From: JBBECJ01 sp963763325
GTDB lineage: Bacteria > Chloroflexota > Chloroflexia > Thermomicrobiales > CFX8
DNA: 64,000 nt
NCBI GenBank assembly: GCA_963763325.1
Contig: CAVXOL010000024.1
Coordinates: forward strand, 620,001-684,000
Reading direction: 5' to 3'
A model generated the notes under the pieces. The model saw only the letters and a program-made list of their open reading frames with translations. It searched no databases and had not been told where the DNA came from. Position numbers and translations under genes: made by a program. Numbering within the stretch: the stretch's first letter is position 1; each line of letters begins with the position of its first letter. Positions 28,101-38,812 of the stretch are shown here, one piece after another.

Positions 28101-28653
28101 CCGCTTCCTCGGCCAGCCGCGAGAGCACCGCCAACCGGCGCGTGTCGCCGTGGACGAGGTTCTGCTGCAGTTCGACGAAGACGTTGTCTGGCCCGAACCA
28201 GTCGCGGTAACGCGTCAGGACAGTCCGCGCCGTGTCCAGCTTGCCAGTATCAACCAGCAGGCTGAGTTCTCCGTTGCGGCAGCCGGTCAGCAGGATCAGG
28301 CCATCCGTATGATCGCGTAGTGTCTCTAATGAGAGGCGCGGGTCGAGCCGCTCGCTGTTGAGATGCGCCCGCGCGATCAGTCGCGACAGGTTGGCGTAGC
28401 CGTCGGCCGTCTCAGCCAGCAGCGTCAGGTGGCTGCCGTCGGTCAGCGTCATCTCCGCGCCGATGATCGCCTGAATCCCGGTGCTCTTGGCCGCCTGGGC
28501 GAACTCCATCGCCCCATGGAGACCGTTGTGGTCGGTAATCGCCAGTGCCTCGTAGCCAAGCTCGACGGCGCGCTCGACCATCTCGACCGGCATCGATGCG
28601 CCGTCGAGGAAGGAGAAGGCGGTGTGGAGATGTAGCTCGGCGTAGGTAGCCAT
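25102..28653 (-). CDS. dnaE2: Error-prone DNA polymerase III alpha subunit, three frameshifts and an in-frame repeat insert
   Basis: About 1,180 residues in all. The N-terminal PHP domain is clear (YAELHLHTAFSFLDGAS, AITDHNGLHGAM). The polymerase core has SVPDIDIDFPRDIREKL, with the catalytic Asp pair, and HVTQHSGGMVI. The C-terminal OB fold is at GSFVQIGGLVVCRQRPGTAKG. Size and the imuB-like neighbour fit DnaE2, the translesion-associated paralogue, rather than replicative DnaE1. The frame breaks at ~26560 (after LLRTKPR), ~26395 (before YGVILYQEQ) and ~26262 (before HWELFRDG); conceptual joining restores continuous homology, so these are probably sequence errors. Residues ~297-342 derive from a 29-bp inverted repeat inserted in frame between PHP and core. 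It follows the small gene at 28706-28993. Confidence 0.88.
27628..27763. repeat. 29-bp perfect inverted repeat inside dnaE2
   Basis: The left arm 27628-27656 begins TGTCATCCTGAGCCGCAGCG; the right arm 27735-27763 is its exact reverse complement, with a 78-bp centre. The arm sequence is the TGTCATCCTGAGC...GAAGGATC type found as dispersed palindromic repeats in many unrelated bacterial genomes. It is translated in frame here as VILSRSEGSPD and DPSLRLRMTDES. Confidence 0.85.
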
Positions 28654-28705
28654 CAGCCGTCAGCGATCGGCCGTCAGCAATTGGCCCCTGCATTTAACTG
28701 GCCGC

Positions 28706-28993
28706 TCATGCGTGCTGCTCATACCAACCATCCCCGATCAGGTCATGAAAGACAGTGCGGATGACACCGTCCTCCAGTGCGACGATGAAGTAGCGCCGGC
28801 TGATCGTCGTCCGCCACCATTCGTCGTCAATCCGCCAGACATCGACGATGCCGGCGACGCGTTGCTGTGTCGTACCAGCACCGATCCAGCGCGGCAGGCC
28901 GCTGTCGTCGGCTGCGACTGCCAGCGGTTGCGGCTGGTTCAGCAGGCGGATCGCGGCGGCTTCGTCAACTGGCTCACGCTGCTTCCAGTACAT
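28706..28993 (-). CDS. Small protein of the imuB/dnaE2 locus (DUF6504-like)
   Basis: 95 residues. RRYFIVALEDGVIRTVFHDL and GDGWYEQ near the C-terminus, with VWRIDDEWWRTTISRRYF in the middle, resemble the small DUF6504-type proteins that accompany Y-family polymerase genes in Actinobacteria. That match is from memory and unverified. The function is unknown; an accessory role in translesion synthesis is an inference from position, 52 bases before dnaE2 on the same strand. The ATG at 28993 is chosen because GAGGGG lies 6 bases upstream. Two ATGs at 29014 and 29011 fall inside the divergent operator palindrome and lack a site. Confidence 0.6.
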   Translation of the reverse strand: MYWKQREPVDEAAAIRLLNQPQPLAVAADDSGLPRWIGAGTTQQRVAGIVDVWRIDDEWWRTTISRRYFIVALEDGVIRTVFHDLIGDGWYEQHA

Positions 28994-29006
28994 TCCATTC
29001 CCCTCT

Positions 29007-29028
29007 GACATCATGATGTTATGATGTC
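29007..29028. promoter_or_regulatory. Palindromic operator between the toxin-antitoxin pair and the dnaE2 unit
   Basis: GACATCAT (29007-29014) and ATGATGTC (29021-29028) form an 8-bp perfect inverted repeat with a 6-bp spacer, 29 bases before the antitoxin start. Ribbon-helix-helix antitoxins typically bind such sites for autoregulation. The site also lies 14 bases upstream of the divergent small gene. Confidence 0.6.
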
Positions 29029-29056
29029 GCCGACTCTCTAGGCACAGGAGGCAACC

Positions 29057-29401
29057 ATGAAGCGCACCAACATCTACCTCGACGAAAACCTCGACCGACT
29101 CATCCGCTACATGGCCGTCCAGCAGGGCCGCTCCTTCACCGATATCGTCCGCGAAGCCCTCAACGACTACGCCAAAGCCCAGGGTTGGCCCGATCCCTCA
29201 CGCGTCCGCATGCCGCTGCCGATGACAAAGGAAGAGCGCGCGGAGTGGCGAAAGGGCTTTGAGGAGGCGCTTGCGCAACTACGTGCCGGCGTGCCTGAGG
29301 ACATGACACACGAGGAAATCGAGCAGCTCATCACTGAGGCAAGCGAGGAAGTCCGCCAAGAGCGACTCGCGAAACTTGAGCCATTGCCATCACATGACTG
29401 A
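29057..29401 (+). CDS. Ribbon-helix-helix antitoxin
   Basis: 114 residues. The N-terminal MKRTNIYLDENLDRLIRYMA followed by GRSFTDIVREALNDYAK is the beta-strand/helix-helix pattern of RHH (CopG/MetJ-type) DNA-binding domains. The acidic C-terminal half (EEIEQLITEASEEVRQER) would wrap the toxin. AGGAGG lies 5 bases before the ATG, and the palindrome at 29007-29028 is the likely operator. It overlaps the PIN gene by 8 bases, as is usual for toxin-antitoxin pairs. Confidence 0.82.
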   Translation: MKRTNIYLDENLDRLIRYMAVQQGRSFTDIVREALNDYAKAQGWPDPSRVRMPLPMTKEERAEWRKGFEEALAQLRAGVPEDMTHEEIEQLITEASEEVRQERLAKLEPLPSHD

Positions 29402-29846
29402 CAGCCTGCCGATTGCGTTTATCGACACCAATGTCTGGATATCGGGCTTCATGAATGTCCGTGGTTCCCCAGGCCAAGTTCTTCAGTCATTTCTCGATGA
29501 ACGCTTCGTGCCGGTCATCTCGACCGCAGCGATGAACGAACTGCGGAGTGTCATCTCGCGCGACGTGATTCGAGCACGAATTCAGTTCACCGATGCGATG
29601 CTTGAAACGGTTCTGGCGAGGCTGGACGAGGTAGCAGTCAAGGCTCAACCACCAGGGAATCTACGAATCTGTCGTGATCTAAAGGACGACATCATGCTCG
29701 AAACCGCGATTGAAGGCGACGCTCAGTATGTTGTCTCCGGCGACAAAGACATCAAGGATGACCTCAACCTGATTGCGCACCTGCACGAGCACAATATCGA
29801 GGTCGTCACCGTCGCCCAGTTTCTGGCACTGCTTGTCAAGGACTGA
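29394..29846 (+). CDS. PIN-domain toxin (putative endoribonuclease)
   Basis: 150 residues. The four acidic positions of the PIN fold are visible: Asp in IAFIDTNVWISGF, Glu in STAAMNELRSVI, Asp in DLKDDIMLETAIEG and Asp in YVVSGDKDI. This matches the COG1569-type toxins (IDTNVWVSG ... DxxDD), which would cleave RNA using Mg2+. The ATG at 29394 inside the antitoxin end is preferred over 29376. Its stop lies 3 bases from the convergent imuB-like stop. The pair appears intercalated between imuB and the dnaE2 unit. Confidence 0.82.
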   Translation: MTDSLPIAFIDTNVWISGFMNVRGSPGQVLQSFLDERFVPVISTAAMNELRSVISRDVIRARIQFTDAMLETVLARLDEVAVKAQPPGNLRICRDLKDDIMLETAIEGDAQYVVSGDKDIKDDLNLIAHLHEHNIEVVTVAQFLALLVKD

Positions 29847-29849
29847 TTC

Positions 29850-31121
29850 TCACGCTTCCCAGGCGAAGAGGCCGAAGCGGCGTTCGGGGATGCGTGACCA
29901 GGGTTCGATGCCGACGACGTGGTAGAGCGGTGAGCTGCCGTAGCGTTGCTTGAGTTGGCGGACGGCCTCGCCGATCTCCTTGCGCTGGCGGCGGCGCAGG
30001 TTGGTGTCGTCGTCGAAGAGCTGCGCCTGGCGGGCGTGGATGTCGGTCAGGCCGATGAGTTCCAGGACGACCTCCTCGACCGCGCCCTCCAGTTGCAGAC
30101 CCTGCAGCCGGTAGCGCAATGTCGTGTTGAGCAGCCAGGGTTCATCGATCGTTCCTTTCAGTGATACCGTCCGCTCCCAGGAGCGGTGTTCCTCCAGCAG
30201 CAGTTGCAGCCGTACCTGGCGCGCGCCACGGCCACGCACCTCCTTTCGGGTATAGGCCCGCTCGCAGACCTGGCTGAGGGCCATCAGGACCGTTTCGATC
30301 TGGACAGTCGGTGATGGCAGCGTCAGTCGCTCGACGAAGCGCTCCTCGTAAGTCAATGGGCGGATCGGCGCGCCGTCCTGGCCGTGCGCCAACTCCCAGG
30401 CACGCCGGCCATCGGGGCCGAACTGCGCCTGGAGCTTGCCGAGCGGCAGCCGGGCGATGTCGCGCAGGTGGTAGAGGCCGAAGCGTTCCAGCCGCCGCCG
30501 CATCTCAAGCGGGACCGGCAGGACATCGACCGGGCTGGCGGCCAGGAACGCCTTGGCGTAGGCGGCAGGGATCATCCGGACGCCGCCTGGCCGCGCCTGG
30601 GTGGCCGCGACGTGGGCCGTGAACTTGTTGGCGGCCAGGCCGATCCGTGGCCGCAGGGCAGGCGGCACGGCTCGCAGCAATGCAGACGTGATGTTCTCGA
30701 TCCCGCCGTAGAGCCGGTCCAGGCCGCGCAGATCGACGAAGGCAACCCCTGCCTCGGCGGCTTCGACGCCGGGGCTGACCGCCCCGAGCGCTCGCAACAG
30801 GTCGGCAAAAGCGTTGGCATAGGCGACTGGGTCGGAGGTCAGGATGACTGCTTCCGGGCAGGCGCCGACCGCCTCACGGAGCGGCATCCCGACCCGCAGG
30901 CCGCGTTCGACTGCCTCCGGCGAGCACTCGACGATCCGCCGCCTGCCTGCGCCGGCCAGATCGGTCAGTGCCAGGGGGAGACCATCCAGCTCCGGATGTC
31001 GTAGAATCTCTACTCGGAGTGGAAAGTGCGGAATGAAGACACAGGCAACGACAACTCCAGCACCTTCCGAGTCGGAGCGCCCCGTGCCTCCGGCGTTTCC
31101 ACGTGCCTGCGTACCATCCAT
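29850..31121 (-). CDS. imuB: ImuB-like Y-family DNA polymerase homologue, probably inactive
   Basis: 423 residues. The opening VVVACVFIPHFPLRVEIL has the PHFPL signature of ImuB instead of the D-containing motif of active Y-family enzymes. The motif usually read as SIDEAYLD is here EAGVAFVD, so both catalytic acids are missing, as in ImuB. Little-finger-like sequence and a C-terminal region follow. In actinobacteria and proteobacteria ImuB bridges DnaE2 to the sliding clamp in SOS mutagenesis; dnaE2 lies 1.2 kb downstream on the same strand. The ATG at 31121 has AGGAG 8 bases away, better than 31175. A LexA-type palindrome sits 59 bases upstream. No imuA-like gene is visible. Confidence 0.82.
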   Translation of the reverse strand: MDGTQARGNAGGTGRSDSEGAGVVVACVFIPHFPLRVEILRHPELDGLPLALTDLAGAGRRRIVECSPEAVERGLRVGMPLREAVGACPEAVILTSDPVAYANAFADLLRALGAVSPGVEAAEAGVAFVDLRGLDRLYGGIENITSALLRAVPPALRPRIGLAANKFTAHVAATQARPGGVRMIPAAYAKAFLAASPVDVLPVPLEMRRRLERFGLYHLRDIARLPLGKLQAQFGPDGRRAWELAHGQDGAPIRPLTYEERFVERLTLPSPTVQIETVLMALSQVCERAYTRKEVRGRGARQVRLQLLLEEHRSWERTVSLKGTIDEPWLLNTTLRYRLQGLQLEGAVEEVVLELIGLTDIHARQAQLFDDDTNLRRRQRKEIGEAVRQLKQRYGSSPLYHVVGIEPWSRIPERRFGLFAWEA

Positions 31122-31179
31122 CGAGCTACTCCTCAGATGCTCCAGTCTTCTGGGGCCTGCCGCCCTTCTACGCATAGAT

Positions 31180-31195
31180 TAGAACACATGTTCTA
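31180..31195. promoter_or_regulatory. LexA (SOS) box upstream of imuB
   Basis: TAGAACACATGTTCTA: perfect 6-bp half-sites TAGAAC/GTTCTA around 4 bases. It fits the Gram-positive LexA consensus GAAC-N4-GTTC and lies 59-75 bases upstream of the imuB start and ~145 bases upstream of the divergent ABC-F gene. Confidence 0.75.
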
Positions 31196-31339
31196 GTCTG
31201 ACAAGAGGTGACTCAAAGTCACCTGCATCCCAGCCCGACGCGGCAGATCAATGCCCCCAATCGCGGACGACACAGCAGTGAGCATCACCAGGCGGCCGAC
31301 AATGCAGTCCGGCCAGACGAACAGGAGCAGCGGCGCACA

Positions 31340-33377
<2,038 letters not shown>

Positions 33378-33420
33378 GTGTCAGGAGAATGCACTGCATC
33401 CTCGCGAACGAGCACGCCGA

Positions 33421-33840
33421 GTGATCCACCGCTTTGGTATTCATCTCGGCGTGCTCCCGCTCTGGCTGATCGGGTTCCTGATCTTCCTTCCGTTGACCTG
33501 GCTCACGCTGAGCGATGTCGCAGTGAGGACCGGTAACGAAGCGCGGTTGACGGAACGTCCGCTCGCTACGGTTCATCACCGAATCAGAGGAACCATTCAG
33601 GAATTCGAGAACACCGTCGATGACATTGGCTATTACGAGGGGCATCTTCGTGGCTATCCGGACGCGACTATCGAGGCTCGCGCGGAATGGCAACAAAAAC
33701 TCGACGCGGCTCGGTCCGAGCAACGACTGATCCTCATCAAGTCAGCACTCGTCGCAATGATGGCGTATCTCCCGGTTGGCCTTATCCTTGACCAGTGGTA
33801 TCTGCGTGGACGATTGCAAGACGAGTTGGCGATGGCCTGA
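33421..33840 (+). CDS. Hypothetical two-helix membrane protein
   Basis: 139 residues from a GTG start. The helix VLPLWLIGFLIFLPLTWLTL is followed by an ~70-residue soluble segment (TIQEFENTVDDIGYYEGHLR, partly helical) and a second helix LIKSALVAMMAYLPVGLIL, then a short charged tail. No family recognised. The sequence has normal amino-acid balance and hydrophobicity pattern, so it is likely expressed. It lies 43 bases after the ABC-F gene on the same strand and may be co-transcribed. Confidence 0.6.
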   Translation: MIHRFGIHLGVLPLWLIGFLIFLPLTWLTLSDVAVRTGNEARLTERPLATVHHRIRGTIQEFENTVDDIGYYEGHLRGYPDATIEARAEWQQKLDAARSEQRLILIKSALVAMMAYLPVGLILDQWYLRGRLQDELAMA

Positions 33841-34078
33841 ACTCGACGACGTGTCAGGGATCATGTTAGCCGCATTGGCCTACCGTGCATGTTCAAGGCG
33901 CTCATACTGCCTGGCGGAAGTGAGTCGAGTGAACTCAAGTTGATCAAGCTCATTGTATGAGCAAGTTGAATGAGACAGATGAGCGAGATGGCCAAGGTGG
34001 CCAACTGCGGTGCGTGGCCGGGTTGGCCAGGTTGCGGGATCAGACGAGAAGGCGTTTGAATGAGGCGAAGGTGGTTGG

Positions 34079-34696
34079 ATGCGACGCAAGCACGTGATCG
34101 GGCTGACCGGCAACATCGCGACCGGGAAGTCAACCGTCGTTCGGATGCTCCAGGAGCTTGGGGCTGAGGCGATCGACGGTGACGCGCTGGTCCATCAGAT
34201 GATGGGGCCGGGATCACCGCTGGCTGAACAGATCCGTGCGGAGTTTGGCGAGCAGACCGTCAACCTGGACGGATCGATCAACCGGCCGGAGCTTGGCAAG
34301 GTCGTCTTCTCCGACCCGGAGAAGCTGAAGGCGCTGGAGGCGATCACCTGGCCGCCGGTGCTGGAGGCAAAGCGGGAAGCGATTGACTCGCCGGGGCCGG
34401 ATGTTCTGATCCTCGACGCGATCAAGCTCTGGGAATCGGGGATGGCTGACGACTGCGACGAGGTCTGGGTGGTCAGCGCCGACCGCGAGCAGCAGATCGA
34501 GCGCATCGTCGCCCGCAACAAGGTCGATCGCGCGGAAGCCGAACGACGGATCGATGCCCAGCCGCCGCAGTCTGAGAAGATCGCCAGGGCCGATATCGTC
34601 ATCGACAACTCCGGCACGCTGGACGAAACGCGAGCACAGGTCGAACGCGAATGGCGACGGCTGACGGGGAACGACGCGGATGACCATCCGGCATGA
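34079..34696 (+). CDS. coaE: Dephospho-CoA kinase
   Basis: 205 residues: P-loop GLTGNIATGKSTVV, DGDALVHQM (substrate-site Asp), and VWVVSADREQQIERIVARN plus ADIVIDNSGTLDETRAQV, all hallmarks of CoaE. It phosphorylates the 3'-hydroxyl of dephospho-CoA, the last step of coenzyme A synthesis. GAAGGTGG lies just before the ATG. It overlaps the AAC(3)-like gene by 17 bases, implying coupled translation. Confidence 0.92.
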   Translation: MRRKHVIGLTGNIATGKSTVVRMLQELGAEAIDGDALVHQMMGPGSPLAEQIRAEFGEQTVNLDGSINRPELGKVVFSDPEKLKALEAITWPPVLEAKREAIDSPGPDVLILDAIKLWESGMADDCDEVWVVSADREQQIERIVARNKVDRAEAERRIDAQPPQSEKIARADIVIDNSGTLDETRAQVEREWRRLTGNDADDHPA

Positions 34697-35489
34697 CAAC
34701 ACGACGCGACAGTCACCGCTATCTCGTGAACACCTCGTCGAGCAACTCCTTCAGCTAGGTGTGGCGCAAGGAGGCGTCCTGCTCGTCCATACGTCATTTC
34801 GCGCGGTCGGACCGGTCGATGGTGGCCCGGTTGGGCTGATCGACGCGCTGATGACAGCCATTGGACCAGATGGCACGCTCGTCATGCCGTCGATGACCGG
34901 CGGCGAGACGCCGTACGATCCGTTGACCACGCCAACTGATGGAATGGGCGTTGTCGCCGAGACGTTCTGGCGCATGCCGGGCGTCCTGCGCGGCAACCAT
35001 CCGACTTCCACCTTCGCGGCAATCGGACCGGAGGCGGCAGCGATCGTAGCGCCGCAGCCGCTCTCGCCCGCGCACGGACTCGATAGCCCGGTCGGACGCG
35101 TCCTTGAACGCGATGGACAGGTGCTGCTGCTCGGCGTCGACCACTCGTCGAACACGACGATTCACCTCGCTGAATCGCTGGCGGGGGTACCATATCGGAC
35201 GACGGAGGAGGCGATTGTCCTGAAGAACGGCCAGCCGGAACACATCACGTATTGGGAGACGAACCACTGCTGCCAACACTTCACTCGGGCGAACGGCTGG
35301 CTCCGTACGGCACGTCTTCAACGTGACGGCGTCATTGGACAGACGCCATCGATTCTCGTGAACGCGCGCGCTCTGGTGCAGGTCGTGACGGAACGGCTCA
35401 GCGAACAGCCGACGCTGTTCCTGTGTCCGCGTGGGACCTGCGCCGATTGCGATCGAGCCTGGGAGAGCGTTGCACTAACAGGATATTGA
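34680..35489 (+). CDS. AAC(3)-family N-acetyltransferase
   Basis: 269 residues. LLVHTSFRAVGPVDGGP, GTLVMPSMTGGE, YDPLTTPT, RGNHPTSTFAAIGP and HGLDSPVGRVLE are the conserved blocks of the aminoglycoside 3-N-acetyltransferase fold (acetyl-CoA dependent). Housekeeping homologues such as YokD have no proven antibiotic role, and nothing in the context points to resistance. Cys-rich FLCPRGTCADCDRAWE near the C-terminus is unusual and could bind a metal. It overlaps coaE, which makes its CoA cosubstrate; co-expression is plausible. Confidence 0.82.
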   Translation: MTIRHDNTTRQSPLSREHLVEQLLQLGVAQGGVLLVHTSFRAVGPVDGGPVGLIDALMTAIGPDGTLVMPSMTGGETPYDPLTTPTDGMGVVAETFWRMPGVLRGNHPTSTFAAIGPEAAAIVAPQPLSPAHGLDSPVGRVLERDGQVLLLGVDHSSNTTIHLAESLAGVPYRTTEEAIVLKNGQPEHITYWETNHCCQHFTRANGWLRTARLQRDGVIGQTPSILVNARALVQVVTERLSEQPTLFLCPRGTCADCDRAWESVALTGY

Positions 35490-35589
35490 CCGGCGCTTAC
35501 GATGCCCCCTTCAGCGTAGAGTTTGATGGGCACAACCACCAATTGGAGGGCGATCGACGATCACATCGAGCTGCTGCGGATACTCGTCG

Positions 35590-35609
35590 CTCAGGCGCAT
35601 TCGCCTGAG
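35590..35609. terminator. Hairpin between convergent genes
   Basis: CTCAGGCG (35590-35597) and CGCCTGAG (35602-35609) with a 4-base loop, between the AAC(3)-like gene and the FAD monooxygenase. It could terminate both transcripts; no long U-tract. Confidence 0.45.
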
Positions 35610-35626
35610 TGGTTCGCAATGGTAGC

Positions 35627-36855
35627 TCAGTCGAGATCTTCTCCGAGGTAGTGACGCCGGGCAGCTTCGTCCGCGACGAGCCCATCTGGTCCATATGCCA
35701 ATAGACGCCCGAAGCCGCCCAGAGACGGATCATTCTGCCTGGCACGTCGTGCGCGATCTCGCATTGCATCTGCATTCGGACCGACATCGGTATACATTGG
35801 CGCCTGCCACTGCATCAGCGCTCGCAAGACTGCGTAGTACGCCATGCGCCGATCCGCATACGCCCGCATCGCCGCGTCCCAGTCCGCATCAGCCAGCAGC
35901 TGGTCGCGCACTTCGCGAACATCACGGAAGCACAGCGACAGACCGTGTCCTCCACTCGGGTCATTCGCGCCGGCGGCGTCCCCGATCAGGACGACGCGAT
36001 CGTCGTAAAGTCGATCTGACCACACGTCGGCGTTTGGAAAGAAGGCAAGCGGACCTGCGGCACACGCATCGTCAAACGCTCCCTCCGGAAAGACGTTCGC
36101 GCAAACTGCGATGTAGTCGGCGATGTGCTCAGTGCCGCGGAGCGGTCCGACGATCTCATCCGAGCCGACGATGTAGGTCCGCGCACGACGATCTCCCTGA
36201 GGAAACAGCAGGACCTCTCCACCATCGAAACCGGCGAGATGGAAGCTGTCGTCTGCCAACGCCACTCCGTCCAGCAGGCAGCCACCCACCAGGTGGTGCA
36301 CGGGATCGTGGATGGCTTGCGCTCCGATCCATCGACGGGCGGCAGATTGCCTTCCATCTGCTCCAATGACGAGCCGAACGCGTATCTCGTAGGTCGTGTC
36401 TTCAGCCTCAACCGCAAGTTGGACGTTGCCGTTGCGCGAGAACTTGGATCACGCGCGCTGGCCGCAGCACGGTTCACTCCACAGCGGCGGGCGTGATCGA
36501 GGAGCGCGTCCTGTAGCGCTGGATGGTAGATCGACCATTCACTGGGCAAGCCTGGATCGATGCTATCCCATCGCGACGGCTCTCCGGACTCCCGATCGGC
36601 GTACAGCCGGCGTAGTGGGAGGATCTGCGCACCGGCGGCACGAATGACATCGCCAAGATCAAGCGCTTCGATCTGCGTCACGCCCCACGGATGGATGCTC
36701 TCGCCACGGACCCGGTCGCGAAATCGCGCCTCACGCTCGATCAGCACGACATGAAATCCGGCCACGGCCAGCACCGCAGCCAGACTCGAACCTGCTACTC
36801 CACCGCCGACAATCGCAACATCGGCGGCAATCTCAGAGGACCGTAGGATACCCAT
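35627..36855 (-). CDS. FAD-dependent monooxygenase/oxidoreductase, one frameshift
   Basis: About 408 residues in the group-A flavin monooxygenase/geranylgeranyl-reductase superfamily. The dinucleotide fold is VAIVGGGVAGSSLAAVLAVA with LIERE closing it. RLVIGADGR is the DG motif, and VVLIGDAAGANDPSGGHGLS is the GD motif that binds the FAD ribityl chain. The frame breaks near 36450: the N-terminal part ends in HARRCGVNRAAA and the remainder resumes with KFSRNGNVQLAVEAED. Joining restores a normal protein, so an indel error is likely. The ATG at 36855 fits the family better than 36933. Substrate unknown; the neighbours give no pathway hint. Confidence 0.8.
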
Positions 36856-37000
36856 CTCTTTCAATTTCTTCTGGCCCAGGGCGGCACGTTCGCGTGTATT
36901 GGTCGTCTCAAAACCGCAGCAGTATACGAGCATCAGGGAACTCTGCCATCATGCGATTTCACTCGTAGCTGGCAGGGCTACCATCATCGCTGATCAAGGC

Positions 37001-37354
37001 TTACGTGGCCCGTTCTTCTTCGTCGTCGTTCCAGCCGGGTGGCGGGACCCAGAGTTCGGTGCGGAGGGCGTAGCGCGGCGAACGTGGAACTTCGTCGGGC
37101 GAGCGAGTCGGCGGGTCGGTCGCGCCGAGGAGTTCCCAGCCACGCGGGATGAGGATTGTCGCGATCGTCTCCTGGGTCCACTGGTCGGCTTCCCACCAGA
37201 GATCAATGGCGCCGTCGAGGCGTGTCTCTGGCTCGGCTTCGATCTCGCGAACGATGTCGATTCCCAGGTCAGTTTCGAGGTAGACCGTCACACGGATCAG
37301 CGGCTCGTCACCGCTGAGTGAGACGCAGAGACCTTCGACGCGTCCAAACTTCAT
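37001..37354 (-). CDS. Hypothetical acidic protein coupled to an MFS gene
   Basis: 117 residues, rich in Asp, Glu and Trp: LIRVTVYLETDLGIDIVREI, then IDLWWEADQWTQETIATILI and a Pro-rich, acidic C-terminus. No signal peptide or membrane helix, and no family recognised. The first four bases overlap the end of the MFS gene (37351-37354), so it is translated from the same transcript. Confidence 0.65.
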   Translation of the reverse strand: MKFGRVEGLCVSLSGDEPLIRVTVYLETDLGIDIVREIEAEPETRLDGAIDLWWEADQWTQETIATILIPRGWELLGATDPPTRSPDEVPRSPRYALRTELWVPPPGWNDDEEERAT

Positions 37355-38580
37355 GTCGCCGGCTCCGGGGCAGTTGCCGGCACTGATCGCGGCTGTTGGA
37401 GGGCCACGTGGGGAATCCGGGTGGCGATTGCGGCGGCGATGACGATCAGGATCGCCATCAGCATGATGGCCGGGCCGGTGCCGATGTCGTCGGCAATCGC
37501 GCCGGTGACTGGCGCGCCGATCCCGCCGGTGACGAAACCCATCCCGAGGATGAAGCCGGAGGCGACGCCGACTCGACCGGGCAGCAGCCGCTGGGCCATC
37601 ACGAGCGTGATCGAGAGGCCCATCTCGACGAAGAAGCCGAACAAAGGGCCGAAGAGAAACGAGAGCGGTCCGGGGAAGGCGGCGAAGAGGATCAGGGCCG
37701 GGGCGGCGCAGATCAGCGACACAGACAGCACCGCACGCTGGCCAACCCTGTCGGCCAGGATGCCGCCGGTGATCGTCCCGACCGCACCGAAGGCCAGGAC
37801 GAGCGTTGCCAGAATGCTATAGAAGGTCGCAGAGTAGCCGAGTTCCTTGAACCAGACCGGGATGAAGGTCACGACCGAGAGCGTCACCCACGAGCGCAGC
37901 ATGACGACCGAGAGGACGATCATCAGCGGCTTCCAGTTGATACTGCCCTGAACGGCGCGCTGGGACGCGTGGTGTTCGCGGACGCCGAGGCCGAGCTGGC
38001 GAAGTTGTTGGAGCATCAGCAGCGCGATGACGAACCCGAACGGCGCGACGATCAGCGTCCCATAGCGGCCGAAGATGAAGAAGATCAGCGCGCCGAGGAC
38101 CGGGCCGAGCGAGTAGCCGGCCGTCCCGCCAACGGTGTAAACCGACATGGCGGTGTTGCGGCGCATATCGCCGGCGACGGCGGCCGCGTTCGACGCGCCC
38201 TGCGGGTGGTAGGCGCCGGAGCCGAGGCCGGCCAGCATCGAGATGACGATCAGCGTCGTGTACGACGGGGCCAGGCCAGCCAAGCCGACCATCCCGGCTG
38301 ACCACATCATGCTGGCGACGGCAAAGTAGCGGCTGCCGAAGCGGTCGGCCAGATAGCCAAAAAGCGGTTGCGAGAGCGACGAAGCGGCTGTGTACGCGAG
38401 GGCAATCAGCCCGATGTCGGCGTTGCTGAGGTCGAACTCATCGGCCATGATGGCGTACAGGACGGGCATCAGGCCGCCGAACATATCGACGGTGAAGTGC
38501 CCCATCATGAACACCGCGAGCGCGCGATGTGCCATCAACCCTCGAACGCGATCCACCGGATAACCAACCATTCCCCGCAC
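37351..38580 (-). CDS. Major facilitator superfamily transporter (Fsr-like)
   Basis: 409 residues, 12 hydrophobic segments. The loop 2-3 motif GYLADRFGSRYFA and the second-half equivalent GGILADRVGQRAVL are MFS signatures. HFTVDMFGGLMPVLYAIMAD near the start and AYHPQGASNAAAVAGDMRR resemble the fosmidomycin-resistance (Fsr) group of efflux pumps, so drug or metabolite export is plausible. Which ATG is used (38580, 38571 or 38535) is unclear; the last gives a start directly before the first helix. It is divergent from ggt. Confidence 0.85.
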   Translation of the reverse strand: MRGMVGYPVDRVRGLMAHRALAVFMMGHFTVDMFGGLMPVLYAIMADEFDLSNADIGLIALAYTAASSLSQPLFGYLADRFGSRYFAVASMMWSAGMVGLAGLAPSYTTLIVISMLAGLGSGAYHPQGASNAAAVAGDMRRNTAMSVYTVGGTAGYSLGPVLGALIFFIFGRYGTLIVAPFGFVIALLMLQQLRQLGLGVREHHASQRAVQGSINWKPLMIVLSVVMLRSWVTLSVVTFIPVWFKELGYSATFYSILATLVLAFGAVGTITGGILADRVGQRAVLSVSLICAAPALILFAAFPGPLSFLFGPLFGFFVEMGLSITLVMAQRLLPGRVGVASGFILGMGFVTGGIGAPVTGAIADDIGTGPAIMLMAILIVIAAAIATRIPHVALQQPRSVPATAPEPAT

Positions 38581-38675
38581 CAGTCAATTTCTACGACTGA
38601 CCATGATACGAGGTAAGCCAGCCTCCCGCACCACTACCACGAGCCGTGGCGGAATCCTGCCCCAGGACCAGCGTA

Positions 38676-38704
38676 TTGACCTGCTTACACGCAGCGGTTA
38701 GTAT
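38676..38704 (+). promoter_or_regulatory. Candidate promoter for the ggt cluster
   Basis: TTGACC (38676-38681), exactly 17 bp, TAGTAT (38699-38704), 109 bases before the ggt start in the divergent region. Confidence 0.5.
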
Positions 38705-38812
38705 GCGTGCACGGGAATCAGCCACAGCAGAGCAATCCAGCCCGACAACTGCCACCATGCGCATTACCCAGCGATATCAACTGAGCAGAGTCGTGGGATG
38801 CGAGGAGGGCAT

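Noticed and set aside
34680..35489. Calling the AAC(3)-like gene an aminoglycoside resistance determinant
   Set aside because: Only the fold is evident; it is coupled to coaE in a housekeeping context with no mobile element or resistance neighbour.
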